Notes under the pieces: model-generated
Databases searched by the model: none
What the model was told of the DNA's origin: nothing
The model's input: the letters and a program-made list of their open reading frames with translations, nothing else
Part shown: positions 35,738 to 43,855 of the stretch, piece by piece
How positions within the stretch are numbered: the first letter of the stretch is position 1
Layout of the letters: the number at the start of each line of letters is the position of its first letter
Translations under genes and position numbers: made by a program
From: Cloacibacterium caeni
GTDB taxonomy: Bacteria; Bacteroidota; Bacteroidia; Flavobacteriales; Weeksellaceae
NCBI RefSeq assembly: GCF_907163105.1
Contig: NZ_OU015321.1
Location: 1,798,001-1,862,000, forward strand
Length of the DNA stretch: 64,000 nucleotides
Direction of reading: 5' to 3'

Positions 35738-36142
35738 TTGATAGACCAAAATAAATTTTACCTCTTTTACGACGGAGACTGTGGTTTCTGCAATTTTTGG
35801 GTACATTGGATTTTAAAAAACGACTCCAAAGACCAATTCTTATTTGCCTCTTTACAAGGAAAATTTGGACAAGAATTTCTAAGAAAAAGAGGTTTAGAAC
35901 AAAAAAACCTCAACACTATTTATCTCTGGAAGCCAGAAAAATATTATCTCTATAAATCTAATGCAGCCATCACCATTGCCGAAAACTTAGGTGGGATATA
36001 TTCATTAGCATCAATTTTTAGAATCATTCCTAGATTTTTAAGAGATTGGGTTTATGATTGTATTGCAAGAAATCGCCATCGATTGATAAAGAATTCTTGC
36101 GCAATACTCACTCCAGAACAACAGAAAAAATTTATAGACTAA
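35738..36142 (+). CDS. DCC-family thiol-disulfide oxidoreductase-like protein (DUF393)
   Basis: A 134-residue protein starting at a TTG (35738-35740), with MIDQNKFYLFYDGDCGFC giving the DxxCxxC signature (C15, C18) of the DCC family. Relatives are thioredoxin-like and usually uncharacterised. It lies 1 base after the haem-binding gene, so a shared redox role is plausible. Confidence 0.85.
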   Translation: MIDQNKFYLFYDGDCGFCNFWVHWILKNDSKDQFLFASLQGKFGQEFLRKRGLEQKNLNTIYLWKPEKYYLYKSNAAITIAENLGGIYSLASIFRIIPRFLRDWVYDCIARNRHRLIKNSCAILTPEQQKKFID

Positions 36143-36154
36143 TTACCTAAATTA

Positions 36155-36183
36155 TTGCTTTATCATTCTAATCACTATCTTTG
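36155..36183 (+). promoter_or_regulatory. Promoter of DUF4290-murA
   Basis: TTG (36155-36157), an 18-base spacer and TATCTTTG (36176-36183). The ATG begins only 5 bases after the -7 box, so the transcript would be leaderless or nearly so. Confidence 0.65.
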
Positions 36184-36188
36184 CAATT

Positions 36189-36815
36189 ATGGAATACAAT
36201 ACACAAAGAACTCGTCTCCATTTACCAGAATACGGTCGTAATATTCAGCAGCTCGTAGAACGTTGCAAGGAACTTCCTACCAAAGAAGAACGCAACGAAA
36301 TGGCTGCCGCAATTGTAGATTTTATGGGGCAGAGAAATCCGCACCTTCGTGACGAGGAAAATTATAAACATAAACTTTGGGATCATCTTTTTATATTAGC
36401 AGAGTATGACTTAGATGTAGATGCTCCCTATCCTTTCCCTACCAGAGAAGAATTGGCACAGAAACCCAATAAAATGGAGTACCCAAAACTTCAGGGAGAT
36501 TATAAATTCTATGGCAAAAGCATCCTTCAATTGATAGACAAAGCCATAGAACTAGAAGATGGAGAAGAAAAAGAAGCTTTGATAGAGGTCATTGCCAATA
36601 ACATGAAGAAATCTTATAATGTGTATAATAAAGAACACGTACAAGATGAGGTAATCTTCCGTCACTTAAAGGAACTATCAGAAAACAGATTAGACCTTAC
36701 CAGTCTAGATTCTCTCGAAAAAAGCAGAATTTATTACTCTACCAACAAGAATAAAAACCAAAAAAACAACCCTAAAAAACGTTTCAACAACCATAATAAA
36801 AACCGAAAAAGATAA
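36189..36815 (+). CDS. DUF4290 family protein
   Basis: A 208-residue protein, starting MEYNTQRTRLHLPEYGRNIQ, characteristic of DUF4290, a Bacteroidetes family found immediately before murA. It ends in a basic Asn/Lys-rich tail (NKNKNQKNNPKKRFNNHN). The function is unknown; its coupling to murA (TAATG overlap at 36815) points to peptidoglycan metabolism. Confidence 0.88.
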   Translation: MEYNTQRTRLHLPEYGRNIQQLVERCKELPTKEERNEMAAAIVDFMGQRNPHLRDEENYKHKLWDHLFILAEYDLDVDAPYPFPTREELAQKPNKMEYPKLQGDYKFYGKSILQLIDKAIELEDGEEKEALIEVIANNMKKSYNVYNKEHVQDEVIFRHLKELSENRLDLTSLDSLEKSRIYYSTNKNKNQKNNPKKRFNNHNKNRKR

Positions 36816-38128
36816 TGAGTGAAGCATTTCAAATAAGAGGAGGAAAAAAATTACACGGCGAAATCACACCACAAGGTGCCAAAAATGAAGCGTTGCAAAT
36901 TCTTTGTGCAGTGCTTTTAACTGACGAAGAAGTGAGAATTAAAAACATTCCAGATATTCATGATGTAAACCGTCTTATCGAAATTCTGGGAGATTTCGGG
37001 GTGAAGATTACTAAAAATGCGCACGGTGATTATACTTTCAAAGCAGACCAAGTTAACTTTGATTACATAAAATCTAAAGAATTTAAAAAAGATGGAGCCA
37101 AATTACGTGGTTCTATCATGATTCTTGGACCTATGCTTGCTAGATTTGGCGAAGCATATATGCCAACTCCAGGTGGTGACAAAATTGGAAGAAGAAGATT
37201 AGATACTCACTTTCAAGGATTTGTAGAACTCGGTGCAGAATTTCATTATGACGAAACTGAATATTTCTATACTTTAAAGGCTAAAGAACTTCGTGGTAAA
37301 TTTATTTTATTAGAAGAAGCTTCTGTAACAGGAACTGCTAATATTATTATGGCTGCTGTTTTAGCCAAAGGAAAAACCAGAATTTACAATGCAGCTTGCG
37401 AACCTTACCTTCAGCAATTATGCAGAATGCTCAATAGAATGGGCGCAAAAATTGAAGGAATTGGTTCTAATTTATTAACCATCGAAGGCGTTTCTCATCT
37501 TCATGGAACAGAGCATACCATGCTTCCAGATATGGTAGAAATTGGTTCTTGGATTGGTCTTGCAGCAATGACACGTTCTGAAATGACCATTAAAAATGTA
37601 CATTGGAACCAATTAGGAATCATCCCGAATGTTTTCAAAAAATTAGGAATTCAATTGGAACAAAGCGGTGATGACATCTACATTCCAGAACAAGAACATT
37701 ATAAAATTCAGAAATTTATTGACGGTTCTATTTTGACGGTTTCAGACGCACCTTGGCCTGGATTTACACCAGATTTATTGTCTATCGTTTTGGTAGTGGC
37801 TACTCAAGCCAAAGGAACTGTTTTGATTCACCAAAAAATGTTTGAATCGAGATTATTCTTTGTAGATAAATTGATTGATATGGGCGCTCAGATTATTCTG
37901 TGTGATCCTCACAGAGCAACTGTAGTAGGTCTTAATCATGAATTCCCATTGCGTGGAACCAATATGACTTCGCCAGATATTAGAGCTGGAAACGCACTTC
38001 TTATCGCAGCACTTTCTGCAGAAGGAAAATCAATTATTCATAACATTGAGCAAATTGACAGAGGTTATGAAAACATCGATGGAAGACTAAAAGCTCTAGG
38101 AGCAGATATCGAAAGAATTCAATTATAA
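36815..38128 (+). CDS. murA: UDP-N-acetylglucosamine 1-carboxyvinyltransferase
   Basis: A 437-residue enzyme of the first committed step of peptidoglycan synthesis. EPSP synthase fold; the substrate-binding QGAKNEALQIL start is intact. The loop that holds the fosfomycin-alkylated Cys in E. coli (PGGC) reads PGGDKIGRRR here, so D122 replaces Cys (codon GAC, 37178-37180). Enzymes with Asp at this position (for example Mycobacterium and Chlamydia) are active and fosfomycin-resistant. The start overlaps the DUF4290 stop by one base. Confidence 0.95.
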   Translation: MSEAFQIRGGKKLHGEITPQGAKNEALQILCAVLLTDEEVRIKNIPDIHDVNRLIEILGDFGVKITKNAHGDYTFKADQVNFDYIKSKEFKKDGAKLRGSIMILGPMLARFGEAYMPTPGGDKIGRRRLDTHFQGFVELGAEFHYDETEYFYTLKAKELRGKFILLEEASVTGTANIIMAAVLAKGKTRIYNAACEPYLQQLCRMLNRMGAKIEGIGSNLLTIEGVSHLHGTEHTMLPDMVEIGSWIGLAAMTRSEMTIKNVHWNQLGIIPNVFKKLGIQLEQSGDDIYIPEQEHYKIQKFIDGSILTVSDAPWPGFTPDLLSIVLVVATQAKGTVLIHQKMFESRLFFVDKLIDMGAQIILCDPHRATVVGLNHEFPLRGTNMTSPDIRAGNALLIAALSAEGKSIIHNIEQIDRGYENIDGRLKALGADIERIQL

Positions 38129-38135
38129 AACAAAC

Positions 38136-38160
38136 CGCAACTTTTTCAAGTTGCGTTTTT
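38136..38160. terminator. Terminator after murA
   Basis: CGCAACTT and AAGTTGCG arms with a 4-base loop and a T-run form a compact intrinsic terminator between murA and the convergent DUF1801 gene. Confidence 0.85.
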
Positions 38161-38624
38161 TATTTCTTCACAAAAGCATTTTCATACTTTTCAATCCAAT
38201 CTTGCGGAGTCATTTTTCGAGCCAATTCTCCAATCAATTCATACGGAATATCTTCAGGTTTTTTAAAACGCATACAAGATTTCCCCATGTCTAGTTTCTT
38301 TTTAGAATATTTCGGAAACTCTTCTTGAAACCAATGCAGAAGTTTTTCGTCTGAATAAATTCCCATGTGATAAAGATTAATAGAATTTTTCTGCGAAGCT
38401 ATATTGAGAAAAGGAAGTGGCAATTCTGGAGTACAATGATAACCTTTAGGATAAATACTTTTCGGAACTATGTAACCAATCATTCCATAGCTCAACTGTT
38501 CTTCGAAACCATTGGGTAAATTTTCAGAAATAATTTTTCTCAATTTTTCTATGGGTTCTTTTCGTTCTTCGGGAAGATTTTCTAAATATTCTTGAACAGA
38601 TTGGGCTTCTATTTTCATTTTCAA
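38160..38624 (-). CDS. DUF1801 family protein
   Basis: A 154-residue cytoplasmic protein. VQEYLENLPEERKEPIEKLRKIISENLP at the start and the GYIVPKSIYPKGYHC core are typical of DUF1801 (YdhG/YjbR-like). The function is unknown. The start may be the second Met (MKIEAQ). It converges on murA. Confidence 0.8.
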   Translation of the reverse strand: MKMKIEAQSVQEYLENLPEERKEPIEKLRKIISENLPNGFEEQLSYGMIGYIVPKSIYPKGYHCTPELPLPFLNIASQKNSINLYHMGIYSDEKLLHWFQEEFPKYSKKKLDMGKSCMRFKKPEDIPYELIGELARKMTPQDWIEKYENAFVKK

Positions 38625-38722
38625 TTTTTATCAAATTTAAAAATAAATCAATACATTACCTCTTCGAGATACCACTACTTCATCAAAAAATTTCATTACT
38701 TTTGTGCTACAAAATTTCAGAT

Positions 38723-39916
38723 ATGCCAAAAACATCAGTAAGAGCAGGAAGAATGCCTGCTTCACCAATTAGAAAGTTAGTTCCTTATGCGATTGCTGCT
38801 AAAGCAAAAGGCACAAAAGTGTATCACCTGAACATTGGTCAACCAGACATCGAAACACCAAAAACCGCTCTTGATGCACTGAAAAATATCGATTTAAAAG
38901 TTCTAGAATATGCCCTTTCTGAAGGAAATTTAGAGTACAGAAAACAATTAGAAAAATACTACCATTCTCTTGGTTTTACCGATTTAACTACGGATAATTT
39001 CATCGTAACCAATGGTGGTTCTGAAGCACTAAATTTTGCACTTTCTGTATTGTGTGATGACGGAGACGAAATCATTATTCCAGAACCTTATTACGCAAAT
39101 TATAACGGATTTACCAATGCTATTGGAATAAAAGTAGTAGCTGTACCTTCTACTATTGATACTGGTTTTGCTCTTCCTTCTATTGAAGAATTTGAAAAGA
39201 AAATTACAGATAAAACCAGAGCAATTATCGTTTGTAACCCGGGAAATCCTACTGGTTATCTTTATACCAGAGAAGAATTACAAAAATTAGCAGAAATTGC
39301 TTTGAAACACGATATCGTTATCATTTCAGACGAAGTTTACAGAGAATATGTTTATGATGGTGAGAAGCAAGTATCTATGCTAGAATTTCCAGAAATTGCA
39401 GAACATTCTATCATCATTGATTCAGAGTCTAAGCGTTATTCAATGTGTGGCGTAAGAATTGGCTGTTTAGTTACTCGTTCTAAAACGCTTCATGATGCTG
39501 CCATGAAATTTGCTCAGGCAAGACTTTCTCCAGTGCTTATTGGTCAGATTTTAGCAACCGCAGCGCATGATAATGATGCAGAATACATTCAATCTGTTCG
39601 CGAAGAATATACCAAACGTAGAAATCTTTTGGTAGAATTATTAAACGAAATTCCGGGTGTGAAATGCCCTACTCCAAAAGGTGCTTTTTACTGTGTAGCA
39701 GAATTACCAGTAGAAGATGCAGATGATTTTGCACAGTGGTTACTCGAACATTTTTCTAACAATGGCGAAACCGTAATGGTAGCTCCAGCTTCAGGTTTTT
39801 ATTCGGTTCCAGAACTCGGGAAAAAGCAAGTAAGAATTGCTTATGTTCTAAAAGAAGAAGACTTGCGAAGAAGCGTAGAATTAATCAAAATCGCTTTAGA
39901 GCAATACAAAAAATAA
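38723..39916 (+). CDS. Pyridoxal-phosphate-dependent aminotransferase (class I/II)
   Basis: A 397-residue fold-type I aminotransferase from the ATG at 38723; the TTG at 38702 in the ORF is part of the -7 box TACTTTTG (38697-38704), so it is not the start. Cofactor motifs are visible: IVTNGGSEAL, NPGNPTGYLY and IISDEVYREYVYDG, with the Schiff-base Lys in DSESKRYSMCG. It is aspartate/aromatic aminotransferase-like; the substrate cannot be fixed. Confidence 0.92.
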   Translation: MPKTSVRAGRMPASPIRKLVPYAIAAKAKGTKVYHLNIGQPDIETPKTALDALKNIDLKVLEYALSEGNLEYRKQLEKYYHSLGFTDLTTDNFIVTNGGSEALNFALSVLCDDGDEIIIPEPYYANYNGFTNAIGIKVVAVPSTIDTGFALPSIEEFEKKITDKTRAIIVCNPGNPTGYLYTREELQKLAEIALKHDIVIISDEVYREYVYDGEKQVSMLEFPEIAEHSIIIDSESKRYSMCGVRIGCLVTRSKTLHDAAMKFAQARLSPVLIGQILATAAHDNDAEYIQSVREEYTKRRNLLVELLNEIPGVKCPTPKGAFYCVAELPVEDADDFAQWLLEHFSNNGETVMVAPASGFYSVPELGKKQVRIAYVLKEEDLRRSVELIKIALEQYKK

Positions 39917-39924
39917 AATTTTTA

Positions 39925-39950
39925 AAAAACGAACTTCGGTTCGTTTTTTT
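39925..39950 (+). terminator. Terminator with TTCG tetraloop
   Basis: AACGAAC-TTCG-GTTCGTT with A and T runs: a hyperstable UUCG-loop hairpin directly after the aminotransferase gene. Confidence 0.88.
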
Positions 39951-39976
39951 ATTTTTAAATTTGAAAAAAACTTAAC

Positions 39977-40495
39977 ATGAATCAAGAATATAAATGTGGA
40001 ATTTGTGGTGAAATTCACAATGATTATCCTGCTTTAGCATATCCAAGTCCAGACTCTTATTATTGGCTTTCTGACGATGAAAAGATAAAATACAACGCAT
40101 ATTTGGATTCTGATTTTTGTAAAATTGAATACCCAAACCAAACAGATAGGTTTATTAGAGTAGTTTTAAAACAAAAAATCATCAATTCTCAGATTACTTT
40201 AGAATATGGACTTTGGGTTTCTTTGAGTGAAAGTAGCTATAATGATTATTTTTTAAACTATAATAATGAAAATCATCAAACACAATACTTTGGCTGGCTA
40301 AATAATAACATACCTGATTATAACTTTCAAGAAAGTATTCCTACAACTGTAGTTACAAAATTAGGAAATGAGCGTCCTGAAATTTTCCCACACTCAGATT
40401 TTGAACATCCGTTTGTAAGTGATTACTATAATGGAATTACAAAAGATGAAGCCGAAAAAAGAATACATGAAATGCTTTCAAAATTGACAGAGTAA
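39977..40495 (+). CDS. DUF2199 family protein
   Basis: A 172-residue protein. YKCGICGEIHNDYPALAYPSPD at the start carries a CxxC (C7, C10) and a nearby His, as in DUF2199, and the family-typical YYWLSDDEK follows. A metal-binding ribbon is possible. A TAAATTTG -7 box (39956-39963) lies 13 bases upstream of the start. The function is unknown. Confidence 0.82.
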   Translation: MNQEYKCGICGEIHNDYPALAYPSPDSYYWLSDDEKIKYNAYLDSDFCKIEYPNQTDRFIRVVLKQKIINSQITLEYGLWVSLSESSYNDYFLNYNNENHQTQYFGWLNNNIPDYNFQESIPTTVVTKLGNERPEIFPHSDFEHPFVSDYYNGITKDEAEKRIHEMLSKLTE

Positions 40496-40605
40496 GTTTT
40501 ATTGCTATAGTAAATATTTCTCCTAACTTATTTTCAGTAAATTTGTAAAAATTAGAAACTGAAGGCTTCGCAAATACTTTGCAGTCAAAAAGACTTTTGA
40601 AAAAA

Positions 40606-41625
40606 ATGAAAATTCAAGAAAATATCTCTTTAAAGAATTACAATACTTTTGGTGTAGAAGCAAAAGCGCATTATTTTGCCGAAGTACATGATTTACACGA
40701 ACTCAAATATACCACAGAATTTGCCAAAATCAATCATTTTAAAATCCTTTTTTTAGGTGGTGGCAGCAATTTGCTTTTCACCCAAGATTTCGATGGTTTG
40801 GTCATTAAATTAAATTTAAAAGGGATTTCCGAAGAAATTTTAGACGAAAATCACGTACTTGTTTCTGCAAAAGCAGGTGAAAACTGGCATGAATTTGTAC
40901 TGTATACACTTTCTAAAAATTATGGCGGATTAGAAAATCTTTCGCTCATTCCAGGAAATGTAGGGACTTGTCCTATTCAGAATATTGGCGCTTATGGAAC
41001 TGAAATTAAAGACCATTTCGTTTCTTGCAAAGCTCTAAATTTAGACACTTCAGAAATTGAGGAATTATCATTGGAAGATTGCAAATTTGGTTATAGAGAT
41101 TCTATCTTTAAAACTTCTGCCAAAGGAAAATATGTAATTGTAGAAGTCACTTTTAAACTGACTACCCAAAACCATCACATCAAAACAGAATATGGAGCAA
41201 TTTCTACAGAATTAAAAAATTTAGGAATTGAAAATCCTACTATTCAAGAGGTTTCTAAAGCGGTAATTAATATCAGACAAAGCAAACTGCCCAATCCTGC
41301 CGAAATTGGGAACGCTGGAAGTTTTTTCAAAAACCCAAGTATTCCTTTAGTTCAATTTGAAAATTTAAAAGAAAAATTTCCTGAAATTCAAGGATATGCA
41401 AATGGTAATTGGGTAAAAGTTCCTGCGGGTTGGCTCATAGAAAATGCAGGTTGGAAAGGCAAACAAATAGGAAATGTAGCTTCTCATAAATTGCAAGCTT
41501 TAGTGATCATTAACGCCACTGGAAACGCATCAGGAAAAGAAATTTACGATTTCTCTACCCAGATTATTGAGTCTGTTAAAGAAAAATACGGAATAGAACT
41601 CGAAAGAGAAGTGAATATTTTATAG
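40606..41625 (+). CDS. murB: UDP-N-acetylmuramate dehydrogenase
   Basis: A 339-residue FAD enzyme that reduces UDP-GlcNAc-enolpyruvate to UDP-MurNAc. The start is set at MKIQENISLKNYNTFG (40606) because the upstream nine residues do not match the family. FAD and substrate motifs visible: GGGSNLLF, SLIPGNVGTCPIQNIGAYG and NAGSFFKNP with the catalytic Ser; LEREVNI holds the C-terminal Glu. It follows murA by about 2.5 kb. Confidence 0.93.
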   Translation: MKIQENISLKNYNTFGVEAKAHYFAEVHDLHELKYTTEFAKINHFKILFLGGGSNLLFTQDFDGLVIKLNLKGISEEILDENHVLVSAKAGENWHEFVLYTLSKNYGGLENLSLIPGNVGTCPIQNIGAYGTEIKDHFVSCKALNLDTSEIEELSLEDCKFGYRDSIFKTSAKGKYVIVEVTFKLTTQNHHIKTEYGAISTELKNLGIENPTIQEVSKAVINIRQSKLPNPAEIGNAGSFFKNPSIPLVQFENLKEKFPEIQGYANGNWVKVPAGWLIENAGWKGKQIGNVASHKLQALVIINATGNASGKEIYDFSTQIIESVKEKYGIELEREVNIL

Positions 41626-41718
41626 AATTATCAATAAAATCAATTGATTAATTCGTCACATTGAATCTCAGAAAACTAATCACTAATGCTTATATTTGCG
41701 CAAAATTAAAAAGTAAAA

Positions 41719-42840
41719 ATGTCTGAAATTAAACTCAATACAATTCCTGAAGCAATAGAAGACCTTAAAAATGGTAAAGTAATCATCGTAGTAGATGATG
41801 AAAACCGCGAAAATGAAGGAGATTTTCTTTCTGCTGCCGAACTTACTACTCCAGAAATCATCAATTTTATGACCATTCATGGTCGTGGTCTTATTTGTAC
41901 TCCACTTCCTGAAAAAAGATGTGATGAACTAGGTCTTGAAGCCATGGTTTCTAGAAGTACAGACCCGAAAGAAACTGCTTTTACGGTTTCTATCGATTTA
42001 TTAGGAGACGGCGTTTCTACAGGAATTTCGGCTAGTGATAGAGCAAAAACAATTTTGGCGTTGATGGACGAAAAAACCAAGCCAACAGATTTCATGAGAC
42101 CTGGTCACATTTTTCCGCTTCGTGCAAAAACGGGTGGCGTTCTAAAAAGAGCTGGTCATACAGAAGCTGCGATTGATTTAACCAAATTAGCTGGATTGAA
42201 AGAAGGTGGTGTCATCTGCGAAATCATGAACGAAGATGGAACCATGGCCAGATTACCAGAATTGGTGGTTTTAGCTCAAAAATTAGACCTTAAAATCATT
42301 TCTATAGAAGATTTAATCAATTACCAATTGAAAAAAGGTGATTTGGTAAACGAAATAGAATCTAGAAAAGTAAAAACCGCTTTCGGTGAGTTTGATTTCC
42401 ATGCTTTCCAAGAAAAACATACAGACCAGATTCACTTTGCATTAACCAAAGGAAATTGGGAAATAGATGAGCCAGTTTTAGTTAGAGTTCAATCTTCAAG
42501 TGCTTATTTTGATGTTTTAAGCAGATTGATTAACGGTGAAAATCCTCAATTGGAAAAAGTAACCAATATGATTAATGCGGAAGGAAAAGGAGCGCTTATT
42601 TTCATCAATAATGTTTCTAATGCAGAACTCACGATGAGAAAATTACAACAATTTCTGAATTATCAAGACGGACAAGTTGCAAGACCTACGCTTACTGCTA
42701 ATTTCATAGAATACGGAATTGGAACTCAAATTCTTAAAAAATTAGGCATCACCAAATTCAGAGTGATTACTCAAAATCCTAATCAGAAACCGCTTGTTGC
42801 TGGTTATGGTGTAGAAATTACCGAAATGGTACAGATGTAA
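41719..42840 (+). CDS. ribB: 3,4-dihydroxy-2-butanone 4-phosphate synthase with degenerate GTP cyclohydrolase II domain
   Basis: A 373-residue RibBA-shaped protein. The N-terminal DHBP synthase (about 1-205) is intact: DDENRENEGDF acidic loop and RAGHTEAAIDL. The C-terminal region (about 210-373) has the GTP cyclohydrolase II outline (VRVQSSSAYFDVL) but lacks the CxxxxxxxxxxCxC zinc cysteines, and no Cys remains in this domain. So only the RibB activity is expected; a separate RibA is needed for the first step of riboflavin synthesis. Confidence 0.92.
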   Translation: MSEIKLNTIPEAIEDLKNGKVIIVVDDENRENEGDFLSAAELTTPEIINFMTIHGRGLICTPLPEKRCDELGLEAMVSRSTDPKETAFTVSIDLLGDGVSTGISASDRAKTILALMDEKTKPTDFMRPGHIFPLRAKTGGVLKRAGHTEAAIDLTKLAGLKEGGVICEIMNEDGTMARLPELVVLAQKLDLKIISIEDLINYQLKKGDLVNEIESRKVKTAFGEFDFHAFQEKHTDQIHFALTKGNWEIDEPVLVRVQSSSAYFDVLSRLINGENPQLEKVTNMINAEGKGALIFINNVSNAELTMRKLQQFLNYQDGQVARPTLTANFIEYGIGTQILKKLGITKFRVITQNPNQKPLVAGYGVEITEMVQM

Positions 42841-42860
42841 AATCTTAAAAATATTAATCG

Positions 42861-42890
42861 AAAATAGCGTAGAAATTTCTACGCTATTTT
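42861..42890. terminator. Palindromic terminator overlapping the end of fmt
   Basis: A 30-base perfect palindrome, AAATAGCGTAGAA with its complement, lies between ribB and the convergent fmt and covers the last fmt codons. Confidence 0.8.
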
Positions 42891-43826
42891 TATATCCTCG
42901 AAACTGTGAAATCCGTTTAAGAAATCTTTCACATTCATTCGTTTTTTTCCTTCTAGCTGAACTTCTGTTGGCTGATAAAAGCCATCTTTGGTATAAATTC
43001 TAAAATTGTTTTTAGAAATTTCTAGCGTTCCAGCCGTTTTCTGATGTTCTGAAACTTCAAAAGTTCCTGCATAAATCTTCAAACCTTTTGTTTCTTCACC
43101 GATTTTCAAAGTGGTAAAAGCGCAAGGATAAGGCGACATTCCTCTGATGAAATTATGAACCTTAACCGTTTCTTGATTCCAATGAATTCTCGTGTCTTCT
43201 TTGAAAATTTTGAAAGCATTTTTAGGCTCTGCAACTTGTGGTTGCGGTTGTTCTGTGATAGAATTTTCGGCTAAACCATCTAGTGTTTTCACTACCAATT
43301 TCGCGCCCATTTCCATCAATCTATCGTGTAAACTTCCTGCATTTTCATCTGGTGAAATAGGCAATTCTTCTTGCAAAAGAATATTTCCTTCATCTATCTT
43401 TTCATTGATAAAGAAAGTAGTAGCACCCGTTTTTTCTTCGCCGTTAATAATCGCAAAATTGATTGGAGCCGCACCTCTGTAATCAGGCAATAAACTTGCG
43501 TGAAGATTGAAAGTTCCCAATTTAGGCATTTCAAATAATACTTTTGGCATCATTCTAAAGGCAACCACCACGAAAACATCTGCCTCTAGTTTTCTCATTT
43601 CATCCAAAAATTCTGGATTTCTGAGTTTCTCTGGCTGAAAAATAGGCAAATTATTTTCTACTGCATATTTTTTAACAGGAGATTCTGTAAGTTTTTGTCC
43701 ACGACCAGAAGGTTTATCTGCAACGGTAACTACTCCTACAATTTCGTGATGAGAATGATGAATCGCTTCTAAAGATTTTGCCGCAAAATCTGGCGTCCCG
43801 AAAAAAACAACTTTTAAATTTTTCAT
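42879..43826 (-). CDS. fmt: Methionyl-tRNA formyltransferase
   Basis: A 315-residue enzyme that formylates initiator Met-tRNA. The N10-formyl-THF domain has FNLHASLLPDYRGAAPINFAI with the catalytic Asn-x-His and the DEGNIL Asp; the C-terminal domain follows at about 205. Length and motifs are typical. recQ lies 29 bases upstream on the same strand. Confidence 0.95.
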   Translation of the reverse strand: MKNLKVVFFGTPDFAAKSLEAIHHSHHEIVGVVTVADKPSGRGQKLTESPVKKYAVENNLPIFQPEKLRNPEFLDEMRKLEADVFVVVAFRMMPKVLFEMPKLGTFNLHASLLPDYRGAAPINFAIINGEEKTGATTFFINEKIDEGNILLQEELPISPDENAGSLHDRLMEMGAKLVVKTLDGLAENSITEQPQPQVAEPKNAFKIFKEDTRIHWNQETVKVHNFIRGMSPYPCAFTTLKIGEETKGLKIYAGTFEVSEHQKTAGTLEISKNNFRIYTKDGFYQPTEVQLEGKKRMNVKDFLNGFHSFEDIKIA

Positions 43827-43855
43827 TTTTATAAGAATCTTCTTTTTACAAAGAA

